A stretch of 64,000 nt of DNA from CAVSNH01 sp963729275 (GCA_963729275.1 CAVSNH010000007.1:62001-126000), one strand, 5' to 3'; shown: positions 17,032-25,061, counted from the first letter of the stretch. Notes: a model not told the origin generated them from the letters alone. Numbers and translations are program-made.

Positions 17032-17822
17032 GCGGCCACCCCCTCGGACACGCTGAGCCGCCCGTCGACCAGGGCCCGGCCGGCGATCACACCGAGGAGC
17101 CGCCGCGGCTCGACGGTCCCTCGGCCCTCGTTCGAGCCATCGGCGTCTGACCACCCGGCCGACGTGACCGGTACCCGGAGAGCGGCCAGGTCGCAGACGT
17201 CGTCGGCGGAGGCCACCCCGCCCGAAGCGATGACGGGAAGGCCCGTCGCCGTCAGCACCGCGGCCAGGCCGGGGATGTCCGGTCCCCCGAGGGTGCCGTC
17301 TCGGTCGATGGCCGTGGCCACCACCGCGGCCAGGCCGGCGTCGGCCAGTTCGGTGAGGAGGTCAGTGACCGTGCGCCCGCTAGCCTCGACCCAGCCGCGG
17401 GATGCCACCTCGAGACGACCGTCGTTCCCGCGCCGGTAGTCGAGGCCGAGTGCGACCCGGCCGGCGAAAGCAGCCACCATCGATCGGGTGGCGACCGGAT
17501 CCTCGGCTGCCGTCGTGCCCAGCACCACGCGGGCCACCCCGGCGGCGAGGAGGGCCTCTATGTCGTCCGCGGTGCGCACTCCTCCCCCGCTCTGGACGGG
17601 AACGTCGACGGCGGCGGCGATCCGTTCCACCACCGGCCGGTTGGTCGACCGGCCGGTCTTGGCCCCGTCGAGGTCGACCACGTGCAACCAGGGGGCGCCG
17701 GCCGCCGCGAAGCGCTCGGCCAGCTCCACCGGGTCGCCGTAGTCGCGCCGGAGGTCGAAGTCGCCGCGGGTGAGTCGCACGGCCGCGCCCCCGAGGATGT
17801 CGACGGCGGCATAGAGGTCCAT
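17013..17822 (-). CDS. hisA: phosphoribosylformimino-AICAR-ribotide isomerase
   Basis: Isomerises ProFAR to PRFAR, the HisF substrate. The 269-residue TIM barrel has Asp8 (YAAVDILGGAAVRL), VQSGGGVRT, the second catalytic Asp in TAIDRDGTLGGPD, and ASGGVAS. It is longer than usual because about 24 residues (including SAGWSDADGSNEGRG) are inserted before VIAGRALVDGRL, between the last two barrel strands. Since trpF is also present, this is probably a HisA with one substrate rather than the dual-function PriA of many actinobacteria. The ATG overlaps the hisH stop (TGATG). Confidence 0.93.
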   Translation of the reverse strand: MDLYAAVDILGGAAVRLTRGDFDLRRDYGDPVELAERFAAAGAPWLHVVDLDGAKTGRSTNRPVVERIAAAVDVPVQSGGGVRTADDIEALLAAGVARVVLGTTAAEDPVATRSMVAAFAGRVALGLDYRRGNDGRLEVASRGWVEASGRTVTDLLTELADAGLAAVVATAIDRDGTLGGPDIPGLAAVLTATGLPVIASGGVASADDVCDLAALRVPVTSAGWSDADGSNEGRGTVEPRRLLGVIAGRALVDGRLSVSEGVAACAPCG

Positions 17823-18487
17823 CAGCCGCCGCCCGCCGCCTGGACGAAGTTGGCGAGGACGGCCAATCCCGTCGCCCCCGATTTCTCGGGGTGGAACTGT
17901 GTCCCCCACACCCGTCCGGCCTCGGCCGTGGCCACCACCAATCCGCCGTAGTCGCACACCGAGGTGGTGGCGGCCGTGCCTTCGGGGGCGAAGGAGTGGA
18001 CGAAGTAGACCCAGGTTGGCTCGGGCACCTCGGCCAACAGTCGAGAGGGCGTCTCCCCGACCGGGGTGAGCCGGTTCCACTGCATCTGCGGGTGCTTCAC
18101 CCCATCGGGAAGGCGGCGGACCCGGCCGGCCAACACCCCGAATCCCGGCTCGGACGGGTCCTCGTCCGAACCTTCGTAGAGGAGTTGGAACCCGATGCAG
18201 ATGCCGAGGAAGGGGACCTTGGACTCGATGGCCCTCCGGGCCACTTCCCACAGTCCCGTCCGGCGGAGGGCGCGGGCACAGGGTCCGAAAGCGCCCACCC
18301 CGGGAAGCACCACGGCATCGGCGGCGGCCACCTCGTCGGGGTCGGCGCTCAGCCGGGCATCGGCCCCGGCTCGCTGGAGGGCCTTCTCGGCCGAGCGCAG
18401 GTTTCCGATGCCGTAGTCGAGGACGGCGATCAACGGGCGCGGCGGTGATGTGCCGCTGGTCCGGTCGAATGTCCACGGGTACACCAC
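17822..18487 (-). CDS. hisH: imidazole glycerol phosphate synthase glutaminase subunit
   Basis: Class I glutamine amidotransferase feeding ammonia to HisF. Features: VLDYGIGNLRSAEKAL at the N-terminus, VVLPGVGAFG, the nucleophile Cys in LGICIGFQLLYEGS (the usual LGICLGMQ is varied) and the His-Glu pair in QFHPEKSG. The start is uncertain. GTG 18487 lies 8 bases after the hisB stop but adds about 20 atypical residues (221 aa in total). A TTG at 18433, just before IAVLDYG, gives 203 residues, nearer the family norm. Neither has a clear Shine-Dalgarno. Confidence 0.92.
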   Translation of the reverse strand: MVYPWTFDRTSGTSPPRPLIAVLDYGIGNLRSAEKALQRAGADARLSADPDEVAAADAVVLPGVGAFGPCARALRRTGLWEVARRAIESKVPFLGICIGFQLLYEGSDEDPSEPGFGVLAGRVRRLPDGVKHPQMQWNRLTPVGETPSRLLAEVPEPTWVYFVHSFAPEGTAATTSVCDYGGLVVATAEAGRVWGTQFHPEKSGATGLAVLANFVQAAGGG

Positions 18488-18494
18488 CGGAGGC

Positions 18495-19112
18495 TCACAG
18501 CACGCCCTTCGTCGAGGGGATCCCGCCGCCCTCGCGCCGCACGGCATCTCGCAGTGCTCGAGCGACGGCTTTGAAGGAGGCCTCGACGATGTGATGGGTG
18601 TTCTTGCCGCTCACCAGGCGAAGGTGCAGGGTGAGGCCCATCGAGGTGACCACGGCCCGCCAGAACTCCTCGGCCAGTTGCGGGTCGAAGGGCGGCTGGC
18701 CGAGGGGCAGAGTCTCGGGCGGGAAGGTCACCCCGTAGGCCAGGTAGGGCCGACCCGACAGGTCGAGGGCCACCTCGACCAAGGCTTCGTCCAAGGGCAC
18801 GGCCACCGAGGCGAAGCGCCGGATCCCGGCCTTGTCCCCGAGGGCCTCGGCCATGACCTGACCGAGCGTGATCCCCACGTCCTCGACGGTGTGGTGGGCG
18901 TCGACCTCGAGATCGCCCTCGGCCCGCACCACGAGGTCGAATCCACCGTGGCGCCCGAGCTGGCTGACCATGTGGTCGAAGAATGGCAATCCGGTTTCCA
19001 CCTCGACGTCGCCGGTGCCGTCGAGGTCGACGCGCACATCGATGGCTGTCTCGGCGGTGGCCCGGCGGGAGGCGGCCGTTCGGTGGGGCGGGAGGTCGGT
19101 GGTCGTGCTCAT
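18495..19112 (-). CDS. hisB: imidazoleglycerol-phosphate dehydratase
   Basis: Mn-dependent dehydratase converting IGP to imidazole acetol phosphate. The 205-residue monofunctional form has no HisB-N phosphatase domain. Metal-binding repeats are visible: FFDHMVSQLGRHGGFDL, DAHHTVEDVGI, and the second half with SGKNTHHIVEASFKA. The ATG at 19112 overlaps the hisC stop (ATGA). A histidinol-phosphate phosphatase must be encoded elsewhere. Confidence 0.97.
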   Translation of the reverse strand: MSTTTDLPPHRTAASRRATAETAIDVRVDLDGTGDVEVETGLPFFDHMVSQLGRHGGFDLVVRAEGDLEVDAHHTVEDVGITLGQVMAEALGDKAGIRRFASVAVPLDEALVEVALDLSGRPYLAYGVTFPPETLPLGQPPFDPQLAEEFWRAVVTSMGLTLHLRLVSGKNTHHIVEASFKAVARALRDAVRREGGGIPSTKGVL

Positions 19113-20218
19113 GTCAGGCTCTGGCGGAGGGCAGCGAGGAATCGGTCGTTCTCTTCGGACAGCCCCACCGTCACCCGCAGGCACCCGGCGAGGCCCGGCC
19201 AGCTCGAACAGTCTCGCACGAGCACCGAGGCGCCCAGGAGATCGGACCACACCACCTCCGCCGCCTTGGGCAGCGGGCGAAACAGAATGAAGTTGGCTTC
19301 CGACGGCCAGGTTTCCACGGGGAGCTCGGCCAGAGCGGCTGTCAGGCGTCCCCGTTCTTCGGTGAGGAGGGCCACCCGTGCCCTCATCTCGTCCCGGAAG
19401 CCGAGGGCGAGACGGCCGGCCAGCTGGGTCACGGCGTCCAGATGGTACGGGAGGGTCACAAGCTCGCAGGCCTCGACCACCTCGGCCGGGCCGATGAGGT
19501 AGCCGAGGCGGGCGGCCGCCATCGACCACGTCTTCGAGAAGGTGCGCACGACGACCAGCCGGTCGGCGCCGGGCGTGCCCTCTCGAGCGAGATCGAGGGC
19601 CGAGGTCGGGGAGAACTGGCCGTAGGCCTCGTCCACGACCACGAGCCCCGGCGCCTGTGCCGTCACCTCGGCCACGTCCTCTGGCCGGTCGGCGCGTCCG
19701 GTCGGGTTGTTGGGCGAACAGAGGAAGGTGACATCGGGTCGGGCCTCTCGGAGAACGCGGGCCACCTCCCCGAGGTCGAGGGTGAAGTCTTCGTGCCGTT
19801 GCCCGGCCGCCACCGCCGTCCCGGTGATGCCGGCGATGTGGCGGTGCAAGGTGTAGGTGGGCTCGAAGAGGGCCGCCGAGCGATCGGGGCCGCCGTAGGC
19901 GAGCAGCAAGGCCTGGATGACCTCGTTCGAGCCGTTGGCACAGTAGACGTGCTCGGGCTCCACGCCGTGCTCGGCGGCCAGGGCCTGGCGCAGTGCGAGC
20001 GCCTCGCGGTCCGGGTACCGGTTGAAGGCGATCTCCGGCAGTCCGGCGGACAGGGCGTCGTACCAGGCGGGGGGCGGCGGCAGCGGCGACTCGTTGGTGT
20101 TGAGACGGACCTCGACGTCGATTTGGGCCGAGTGGTAGCCGCCGCTCAGGGCCACGAGGTCCGGCCGTACGGCGGGGAGGGCGGCCGAGTCCCCCGCCTC
20201 CGGTCCTAGCGGGCCCAT
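19109..20218 (-). CDS. hisC: histidinol-phosphate aminotransferase
   Basis: PLP enzyme transferring an amino group from glutamate to imidazole acetol phosphate. The 369-residue fold-type I protein shows RLNTNESPLPPP, CANGSNEVIQ, CSPNNPTGR, VVVDEAYGQF, the PLP-lysine segment TFSKTWSMAAARLGYLIG and the C-terminal Arg in LRVTVG. The ATG at 20218 gives a 13-base overlap with hisD. Related aminotransferases for phenylalanine or cobalamin synthesis share the fold, but the position between hisD and hisB settles the name. Confidence 0.95.
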   Translation of the reverse strand: MGPLGPEAGDSAALPAVRPDLVALSGGYHSAQIDVEVRLNTNESPLPPPPAWYDALSAGLPEIAFNRYPDREALALRQALAAEHGVEPEHVYCANGSNEVIQALLLAYGGPDRSAALFEPTYTLHRHIAGITGTAVAAGQRHEDFTLDLGEVARVLREARPDVTFLCSPNNPTGRADRPEDVAEVTAQAPGLVVVDEAYGQFSPTSALDLAREGTPGADRLVVVRTFSKTWSMAAARLGYLIGPAEVVEACELVTLPYHLDAVTQLAGRLALGFRDEMRARVALLTEERGRLTAALAELPVETWPSEANFILFRPLPKAAEVVWSDLLGASVLVRDCSSWPGLAGCLRVTVGLSEENDRFLAALRQSLT

Positions 20219-21510
20219 CGGAGGCGGACCGACTCGGCGTGGGCTGGCAGTCCTTCGGCCTCGGCCAGGGCCACGACGTGGGGCCCGAGCTCCTCGAGGG
20301 CGCGGGGTTCGACGATCACGGCATGGCTGTGGCGCCGGAAATCGTCGACCTGGAGGGCGCTCGAGAACCGGGCCGTCCGGTTGGTGGGTAGCACGTGGTT
20401 GGGGCCGGCCAGGTAATCGCCCACGCTGGCCGGTGACCACGGGCCCACGAAGATGGCACCGGCCGACGACACCGCCTCGACCAGCAACTCAGCGTCCGAC
20501 TCGTCGATGAGCAGCTCGAGGTGTTCGGGGGCGACCACGTCGATCACTGCGGCCGCCTGCTCGGGGCCGTCCACCACCACGGCGTAGCCGCCGGCGGCCA
20601 GGGTCGCCTCGAGATCCGCCCGCCGGGGAGAGTCAGCCACCAGCCGGGCCACCGCTTCGTCGACGGCCGCCGCCTTCTCCTCCGACCAGGTGATCAGCCA
20701 GGCCAATCCGTCGGGCCCGTGCTCGGCCTGAACCAGGAGGTCGATGGCGCACAGGTCAGTGGGCGTGGTGGCGTCGGCCACCACCACCACCTCTGACGGG
20801 CCGGCGAAGGCGGAAGCGACCCCGACCGTCCCCGACACCTGGCGCTTGGCCTCGGCCACGTAACGGTTGCCGGGACCGACGACGACATCGACGGGCTCGA
20901 TCGCCTCGGTGCCGTAGGCCATGGCCGCGATGGCTTGCGCACCGCCCACCCGGTACACCTCGTCGACCCCGGCCAGGGCGGCGGCGGCCAGCGAAGCGTC
21001 GTCGACCCGGCCGTCGGGCCCCGGTGGCACGCACAGCACGACCTCGCCCACGCCGGCCACCCGGGCGGGCGTAGCCGTCATCAGGACCGTCGACGGGTAG
21101 CGGGCCCTCCCCCCGGGGGCGTAGCAGCCGGCCCGACCAACCGGCCGCACCAGATGGCGAACGGTGATGCCACCCGACCGGTACTCGGCCACCGGTGGCG
21201 CCGCCTCATGGCCGTGGTAGGCGGCGATGCGGTCGTAGGCCACCTCGAGGGCGTCCCGGAGGGGGGCGGGGATGCGTTGGAGAGCCGCCTTGCAGTCCGA
21301 CTCGGGCACCCGCAGCTCGTCGACCTCGGCTCCGTCGAAGACCCGGGTCAGGCGCCGGAGGGCGGCATCGCCGTCCCGCCGCACCTCGGCGATGATGTGG
21401 GCCACCTCGACAGCCGACCGGTCCTGGACGTCGACCGGGGCGGGCAGCTCGCGTCGCAGCGTGCGGCGGTCGGCGGCCCTGCCGCGAAGGTCGAGCCGCC
21501 GGAGAGCCAT
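20206..21510 (-). CDS. hisD: histidinol dehydrogenase
   Basis: Zn-dependent NAD enzyme oxidising histidinol to histidine in two steps. It has 434 residues. Conserved stretches are GCYAPGGRARYPSTVLM, VGGAQAIAAMAYGT, VVGPGNRYVAEAKR, the QAEHGPDG pair, APEHLEL and GPNHVLPT, which carry Zn ligands and the catalytic His/Glu. The ATG at 21510 starts the expected fold. It is the first gene of the long minus-strand his run, and TACCAT nine bases upstream is a candidate -10 box. hisG is not adjacent. Confidence 0.97.
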   Translation of the reverse strand: MALRRLDLRGRAADRRTLRRELPAPVDVQDRSAVEVAHIIAEVRRDGDAALRRLTRVFDGAEVDELRVPESDCKAALQRIPAPLRDALEVAYDRIAAYHGHEAAPPVAEYRSGGITVRHLVRPVGRAGCYAPGGRARYPSTVLMTATPARVAGVGEVVLCVPPGPDGRVDDASLAAAALAGVDEVYRVGGAQAIAAMAYGTEAIEPVDVVVGPGNRYVAEAKRQVSGTVGVASAFAGPSEVVVVADATTPTDLCAIDLLVQAEHGPDGLAWLITWSEEKAAAVDEAVARLVADSPRRADLEATLAAGGYAVVVDGPEQAAAVIDVVAPEHLELLIDESDAELLVEAVSSAGAIFVGPWSPASVGDYLAGPNHVLPTNRTARFSSALQVDDFRRHSHAVIVEPRALEELGPHVVALAEAEGLPAHAESVRLRWAR

Positions 21511-21519
21511 TGCCTGGCG

Positions 21520-21525
21520 ATGGTA
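21520..21525 (-). promoter_or_regulatory. putative -10 box for the his operon
   Basis: Minus-strand TACCAT nine bases before the hisD ATG, with no Shine-Dalgarno between. Same layout as other run-starting genes in this window. Not experimentally supported. Confidence 0.4.
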
Positions 21526-21635
21526 CCGGAACACCTCTGGCCGGCCTCCCGGGGCGCAGGTGGTGACGAGGCGGTGGTGACGAGGCGGTGGCCGTCGCCG
21601 TCCATCGGGCGGCACGCTGATGCCATGCTGGGCCC

Positions 21636-21839
21636 ATGGCCGCCACTGCTGCCGAGCTGTCCTCCCTCGCTACCGCCCTCGACGAGATCACCCGCCGGAT
21701 CTCCGACCACGCCGAGACAGCCGACGCGGATAAGGACGAGGAGGTGGCCAGCGAGCTGTTCGCCATCGAACGTTCGCTCACCAGTGCCAACCGTCGTTTG
21801 GCGCGACTTACGGTTGCAATTGGGCGCCGAACCGGCTGA
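21636..21839 (+). CDS. small helical protein of unknown function
   Basis: I do not recognise this 67-residue protein. Codon usage is typical of the neighbourhood and the predicted product is almost entirely amphipathic helix: an Ala/Leu-rich N-terminus, a charged middle (DADKDEEVASELFAIERSL) and a basic C-terminus (NRRLARLTVAIGRRTG), suggesting a two-helix hairpin or coiled coil. No signal peptide or membrane helix. It lies between divergent hisD and convergent nth. The ATG at 21636 lacks a good ribosome site; another ATG at 21624 is out of frame. Confidence 0.6.
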   Translation: MAATAAELSSLATALDEITRRISDHAETADADKDEEVASELFAIERSLTSANRRLARLTVAIGRRTG

Positions 21840-21903
21840 TCGATGGTCAAAATCCTCTAAGCGACTGGAAATCTTGTCGAAAACATGGTGATGTAGAGAC
21901 ACC

Positions 21904-21915
21904 GGAACCGGTTCC
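21904..21915. repeat. 12-bp perfect palindrome GGAACCGGTTCC
   Basis: Lies in the 214-bp gap between the small helical protein gene and nth. A second TGGTTCC copy follows at 21923-21929, so alternative pairings are possible. It could be a protein-binding site or part of a folded RNA. Function unknown. Confidence 0.5.
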
Positions 21916-21969
21916 CGCCAACTGGTTCCGCTTGAGCGGCCATCGGGATCCGCCGCCCGACCCGCTCGC

Positions 21970-21997
21970 GCGAAGGCACCCTTTGGGGTGCCTTCGC
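21970..21997. terminator. strong hairpin, probable terminator between convergent genes
   Basis: GCGAAGGCACCC and GGGTGCCTTCGC form a perfect 12-bp stem around a TTTG loop. It sits between the + strand small gene (stop 21839) and the - strand nth gene (stop 22054) and could end transcription from either side. There is no clear T tract. Confidence 0.7.
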
Positions 21998-22053
21998 CGC
22001 GTCCGGACCCGCGTGGCCCCCCGACGCGCCGTTTGCCCCGCGCCGGTTGCCGG

Positions 22054-22722
22054 TCAGACGCCGATGCCGGCCGATGGGCAGATGTCGGCCAGCACACACT
22101 CCGAGCAGTGCGGGCGCCGGGCTCGGCACGTGGCCCGTCCGTGAAGGATGAGTCGCAAGCTGAAGGTGCCCCGCCGGGCCGCGGGCACCAGCTTGTTCAG
22201 TTCGTGCTCGATCTCTACCGGATCCGTCGCCGTGGTCAACCCCAGGCGGGTTGCCAAGCGCTGCACGTGGGTGTCGACGGGGAGCCCGGGCAAATCGAAT
22301 GCCACGCTTCGCACGACGTTGGCCGTCTTGCGTCCGACGCCGGGCAAGGTGACGAGGTCTTCCATCGCCGTCGGCACCTGACCGCCGAAGCGCTCGGTCA
22401 ACCCCGCGGCCATGCCCAACAGGTTGCGGGTCTTCGAGCGGAAGAACCCAGTCGACCGGATGAGCTCCTCGACGTCCTCAGGGTTGGCGGTGACCAGCGC
22501 GGCAGCGTCGGGATAGCGGGCGAAGAGCGCGGGCGTGGTCAGGTTCACGCGCTCGTCGGTGCACTGGGCCGAGAGGATCGTGGCGACGAGCAACTCGAAA
22601 GGGTTGCGGTGATCGAGCGCGCACAACTCGGCGGCCGTGCCCGGGAAGCGCTCTTCCAGACGCTCGTCGACCACCCGGGCGCGTCCGGCCGGTGTGCGGG
22701 GTCGGGGCACGGCTCCGGACAC
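22054..22722 (-). CDS. nth: endonuclease III
   Basis: DNA glycosylase/AP lyase for oxidised pyrimidines in base-excision repair. It has 222 residues. The helix-hairpin-helix LPGVGRKTANVV contains the catalytic Lys, and LPVDTHVQRLATRLGL contains the catalytic Asp. The C-terminus has the 4Fe-4S pattern C-x6-C-x2-C-x5-C (CRARRPHCSECVLADIC). The frame is open further upstream, but it would run into mshD on the other strand; GTG 22722 is the most likely start, leaving 20 bases between the divergent starts. Another GTG at 22710 is possible. Confidence 0.93.
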   Translation of the reverse strand: MSGAVPRPRTPAGRARVVDERLEERFPGTAAELCALDHRNPFELLVATILSAQCTDERVNLTTPALFARYPDAAALVTANPEDVEELIRSTGFFRSKTRNLLGMAAGLTERFGGQVPTAMEDLVTLPGVGRKTANVVRSVAFDLPGLPVDTHVQRLATRLGLTTATDPVEIEHELNKLVPAARRGTFSLRLILHGRATCRARRPHCSECVLADICPSAGIGV

Positions 22723-22728
22723 TACCGG

Positions 22729-22734
22729 TAGGGT
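22729..22734 (+). promoter_or_regulatory. putative -10 box for mshD
   Basis: TAGGGT eight bases before the mshD ATG. The divergent nth and mshD starts are only 20 bases apart, so both messages probably have very short or no leaders. Confidence 0.35.
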
Positions 22735-22742
22735 CGGCCGCC

Positions 22743-23798
22743 ATGACCGGGCGCGCCGTGCCGCTGCTGCCCGAACTCGACGAGCGCGACCGGCGCGCCG
22801 TCGTCGACCTCGTCGACCGGGTGACGGTCGCATCCGGGCATCCCGCTCTCAGCGAGTCGCAACGCTCGGCGCTCTTCGCCCCGGCCGGGACCGGTCCATC
22901 GCTGGCAACCCCGGTGCGGGTGGCGGTCTTCGACGGAGCCCCCCGCTCGGCTTCCCACGCCAGCGGGCTCGGCCAGGGCCTCCCCACTCCCCCCGACGGC
23001 CACTACGCCGTCGAAGTGGTGGCCGACTCGAGCCTTGGCGATCCCTCGGCCGTGAAGGCCGAGCTCCTCCGGGCCGTGGTCGCGGAGGTCGGCCGAGAGG
23101 GCGGGGGCCTGGTCCGACTGTGGGTGCCGTGGGCCGGCCCGGACGACGACGAGTGGGCCCTCGGGACGGGCTTCACCCACGAGCGCGACCTGCGGCAGCT
23201 GCGCTGCCCGCTGCCGCTCGCCCCCGACGGCCGGGCGCCCCTCGCCACCCGGCCCTTCGTCCCCGGTCAAGACGACGAGGCCTGGCTGCGAGCCAACAAC
23301 CGGGCGTTCGCCGGCCATCCCGAGCAGGGCAACTGGAACCTCGAGATCCTCCGCCAGCGAGAGGACGAGCCGTGGTTCGACCCGGCCGGGTTCCTCGTGC
23401 GCGACGAAGCCGGCGTGATCGCGGCGTGGTGCTGGACGAAGGTCCATGCCGAGAGCGATCCGCCCATGGGTGAGATCTACGTCATCGGCGTCGACCCCGA
23501 CTTCCAGGGCCGCGGGTGGGGTCGAGCGCTGACCCGGGCCGGGCTCGACTGGCTGGCGCGGGCCGGGCTGTCGGTCGGCATGTTGTATGTCGACGCGTCC
23601 AACGAGGCTGCCGTCGCCCTCTACCGGTCGCTGGGCTTCACCGAGGACCACACCGACCGGGCGTACTCACGGGTCGTCGACCCGATGGCGTCGGGCGGCG
23701 CGGCCGGCTCGAGAGGCTCAACCGGTGCCGATGAGGCGGCCGATCGAGAAGGTCACGCCGGCGGCGATGCCCAGGATGATCAGCTGACGACCGGCTGA
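22743..23798 (+). CDS. mshD: mycothiol synthase
   Basis: Acetyltransferase for the last step of mycothiol synthesis, acetylating the cysteine amine of Cys-GlcN-Ins. The 351-residue protein has two GNAT domains: a degenerate N-terminal one (to about residue 140) and an active-type C-terminal one with IYVIGVDPDFQGRGWGRALT, the acetyl-CoA loop, and GMLYVDASNEAAVALYRSLGF, which is typical of MshD. Mycothiol is made only by actinobacteria, so this gene helps place the organism. The C-terminus carries a non-conserved tail of about 36 residues (Gly/Ala/Asp-rich) whose last 81 bases overlap the convergent VIT-family gene. Confidence 0.9.
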   Translation: MTGRAVPLLPELDERDRRAVVDLVDRVTVASGHPALSESQRSALFAPAGTGPSLATPVRVAVFDGAPRSASHASGLGQGLPTPPDGHYAVEVVADSSLGDPSAVKAELLRAVVAEVGREGGGLVRLWVPWAGPDDDEWALGTGFTHERDLRQLRCPLPLAPDGRAPLATRPFVPGQDDEAWLRANNRAFAGHPEQGNWNLEILRQREDEPWFDPAGFLVRDEAGVIAAWCWTKVHAESDPPMGEIYVIGVDPDFQGRGWGRALTRAGLDWLARAGLSVGMLYVDASNEAAVALYRSLGFTEDHTDRAYSRVVDPMASGGAAGSRGSTGADEAADREGHAGGDAQDDQLTTG

Positions 23799-24416
23799 CC
23801 ACAACGCCGAACGGCCGGTGAAGTGCGCGAGGGCGGCTCCCACAGCCAAGGCGCTCGCCCCACCGAGGACGACGGACCAGATGGTGGCCGTGGTGCCAGC
23901 GGTGATGAGCCAGGGCAACAGGGGTACGAGAGCGCCGACGGCAAAGGTGACGAAGGAGAATGCGGCCGCTTGAAAGGGACGCCCGGTCCTCGTCGGATCG
24001 ATGCCCAACTCCTCGCGCGCGTGGGTCTCGAGCGCGATCTCGGGGTCGCGCATCATCTTGCCCGACAGCTCGTCGGCCATGTTGGCGTCGAGGCCACGGC
24101 TCACGTAGATGGCGGCCAGCTCCCGCCGCTCGACCTCGGGGTCGCGTTCGATGGACTGGGCCTCGACATCGAGCTCGCGCTGCATGAGCTCGCCCTGGGC
24201 CCGCATTGAGACGTACTCGCCGGCGGCCATCGAGAACGAGCCGGCGATGAGCCCGGCCACGCCGGCCAACCGCACGGCGCCACCCGATGCGTGGGCCCCG
24301 GCGACACCCAGGATCAGGGCGACGTTCGAAACCAGCCCGTCGGACACGCCGAAGACGGCGGCGCGGGCACCCCCGGTCTGGACGTCCCGGTGATGGTGAT
24401 GGGACTCGACGACCAC
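23718..24416 (-). CDS. VIT1/CCC1-family membrane protein (iron/manganese transporter-like)
   Basis: A 232-residue protein of the vacuolar iron transporter family, which moves Fe2+ or Mn2+ out of the cytosol. After a His-rich start (VVVESHHHHRD) comes the family signature AAVFGVSDGLVSNVALILGVAGA, a second helix (LIAGSFSMAAGEYVSMRAQ) with metal-site Met/Glu, an acidic cytosolic helical domain rich in Glu (about residues 75-140), and three C-terminal membrane helices. The GTG at 24416 gives the usual family length. It converges with mshD and overlaps it by 81 bases. Confidence 0.87.
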   Translation of the reverse strand: MVVESHHHHRDVQTGGARAAVFGVSDGLVSNVALILGVAGAHASGGAVRLAGVAGLIAGSFSMAAGEYVSMRAQGELMQRELDVEAQSIERDPEVERRELAAIYVSRGLDANMADELSGKMMRDPEIALETHAREELGIDPTRTGRPFQAAAFSFVTFAVGALVPLLPWLITAGTTATIWSVVLGGASALAVGAALAHFTGRSALWSAGRQLIILGIAAGVTFSIGRLIGTG

Positions 24417-24467
24417 GGCTGGCAGCGTATCGACGACCGCCCGGTGAGGAGGTACTGATCCCGCACC

Positions 24468-24572
24468 ACAGGCGCACCTCACCTGGCCCCAGGCGCACCT
24501 CACCTGGCCACAGGCGCACCTCACCTGGCCACAGGCGCACCTCAGCTGCCCACAGGCGCAGCTCACCTGCCG
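24468..24572. repeat. five tandem 21-bp repeats upstream of the MaoC-like gene
   Basis: Units start at 24468, 24489, 24510, 24531 and 24552. The core is ACAGGCGCACCTCACCTGGC; units 1 and 3 are identical, unit 2 differs at one base, units 4 and 5 at a few. Each has CACCT twice in a row. Two helical turns per unit suggests a same-face protein array. The array lies between the VIT-family start (24416, -) and the MaoC-like start (24609, +), ending 24 bases before that gene's -10-like box. The minus-strand frame of the VIT gene happens to stay open through the array, but the repeats are unlikely to be coding. Confidence 0.85.
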
Positions 24573-24596
24573 GTGGTCGGGTCCGCGGCCCTCCCC

Positions 24597-24602
24597 TACA
24601 GT
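24597..24602 (+). promoter_or_regulatory. putative -10 box for the MaoC-like gene
   Basis: TACAGT six bases before the ATG at 24609, without any Shine-Dalgarno. Same TANNNT-6-ATG layout as at 2144. Confidence 0.5.
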
Positions 24603-24608
24603 TGCGCC

Positions 24609-25061
24609 ATGGCAACCACCGTGCACATCGACAAGTTCAAGGAGCTCGTCGGCACCCACCTCGGGTACAGCGACTGGCACCGGGTCACCCAAGAGCAGAT
24701 CAACCTGTTCGCCGATGCAACCGGCGATCACCAGTGGATCCACGTCGACCCGAAGAGGGCCAAATCCGGACCGTTCGGAACGGCCATCGCCCACGGCTAC
24801 CTGACCTTGTCATTGGCTCCGGGAATGCTCCACGAGGTCCTCGTGGTCGAGGGGACGTCGATGGGCGTCAACTATGGCTGCAACAAGGTCCGGTTCCCGG
24901 CACCGGTGCCCGTCGACAGCAACCTGCGCATCGGTGTGGCCGTCAAGGACGCCGACGACGTGACCAACGGGGTCCAGGTGGTACTCGAGCTCACCTTTGA
25001 GACCGAAGGATCAGCCAAGCCCAGCTGCGTGGCCGAGGTCGTGTACCGCTATTTCCCCTGA
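24609..25061 (+). CDS. MaoC-like (R)-specific enoyl-CoA hydratase family protein
   Basis: Single hot-dog domain protein of 150 residues. The hydratase-2 motif is clear: FADATGDHQWIHVDPKRAKSGPFGTAIAHGYLTLSL, with the Asp and His that activate water in (R)-hydratases (FADATGD, HQWIHVD). NYGCNKVRFPAPVPV follows, as in the family. It probably hydrates an enoyl-thioester, as in acyl-CoA oxidation or side pathways, but the substrate is unknown. The ATG follows a -10-like box by six bases. Its 3' end overlaps the convergent glycosyltransferase gene by 13 bases. Confidence 0.9.
   Translation: MATTVHIDKFKELVGTHLGYSDWHRVTQEQINLFADATGDHQWIHVDPKRAKSGPFGTAIAHGYLTLSLAPGMLHEVLVVEGTSMGVNYGCNKVRFPAPVPVDSNLRIGVAVKDADDVTNGVQVVLELTFETEGSAKPSCVAEVVYRYFP

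Noticed and set aside
24468..24572. 21-bp repeats as a CRISPR array or as coding sequence of the VIT-family protein
   Set aside because: No spacers separate the units, so not CRISPR. Coding would require a long Cys-rich N-terminus running antisense over the MaoC-like gene, unlike the family.
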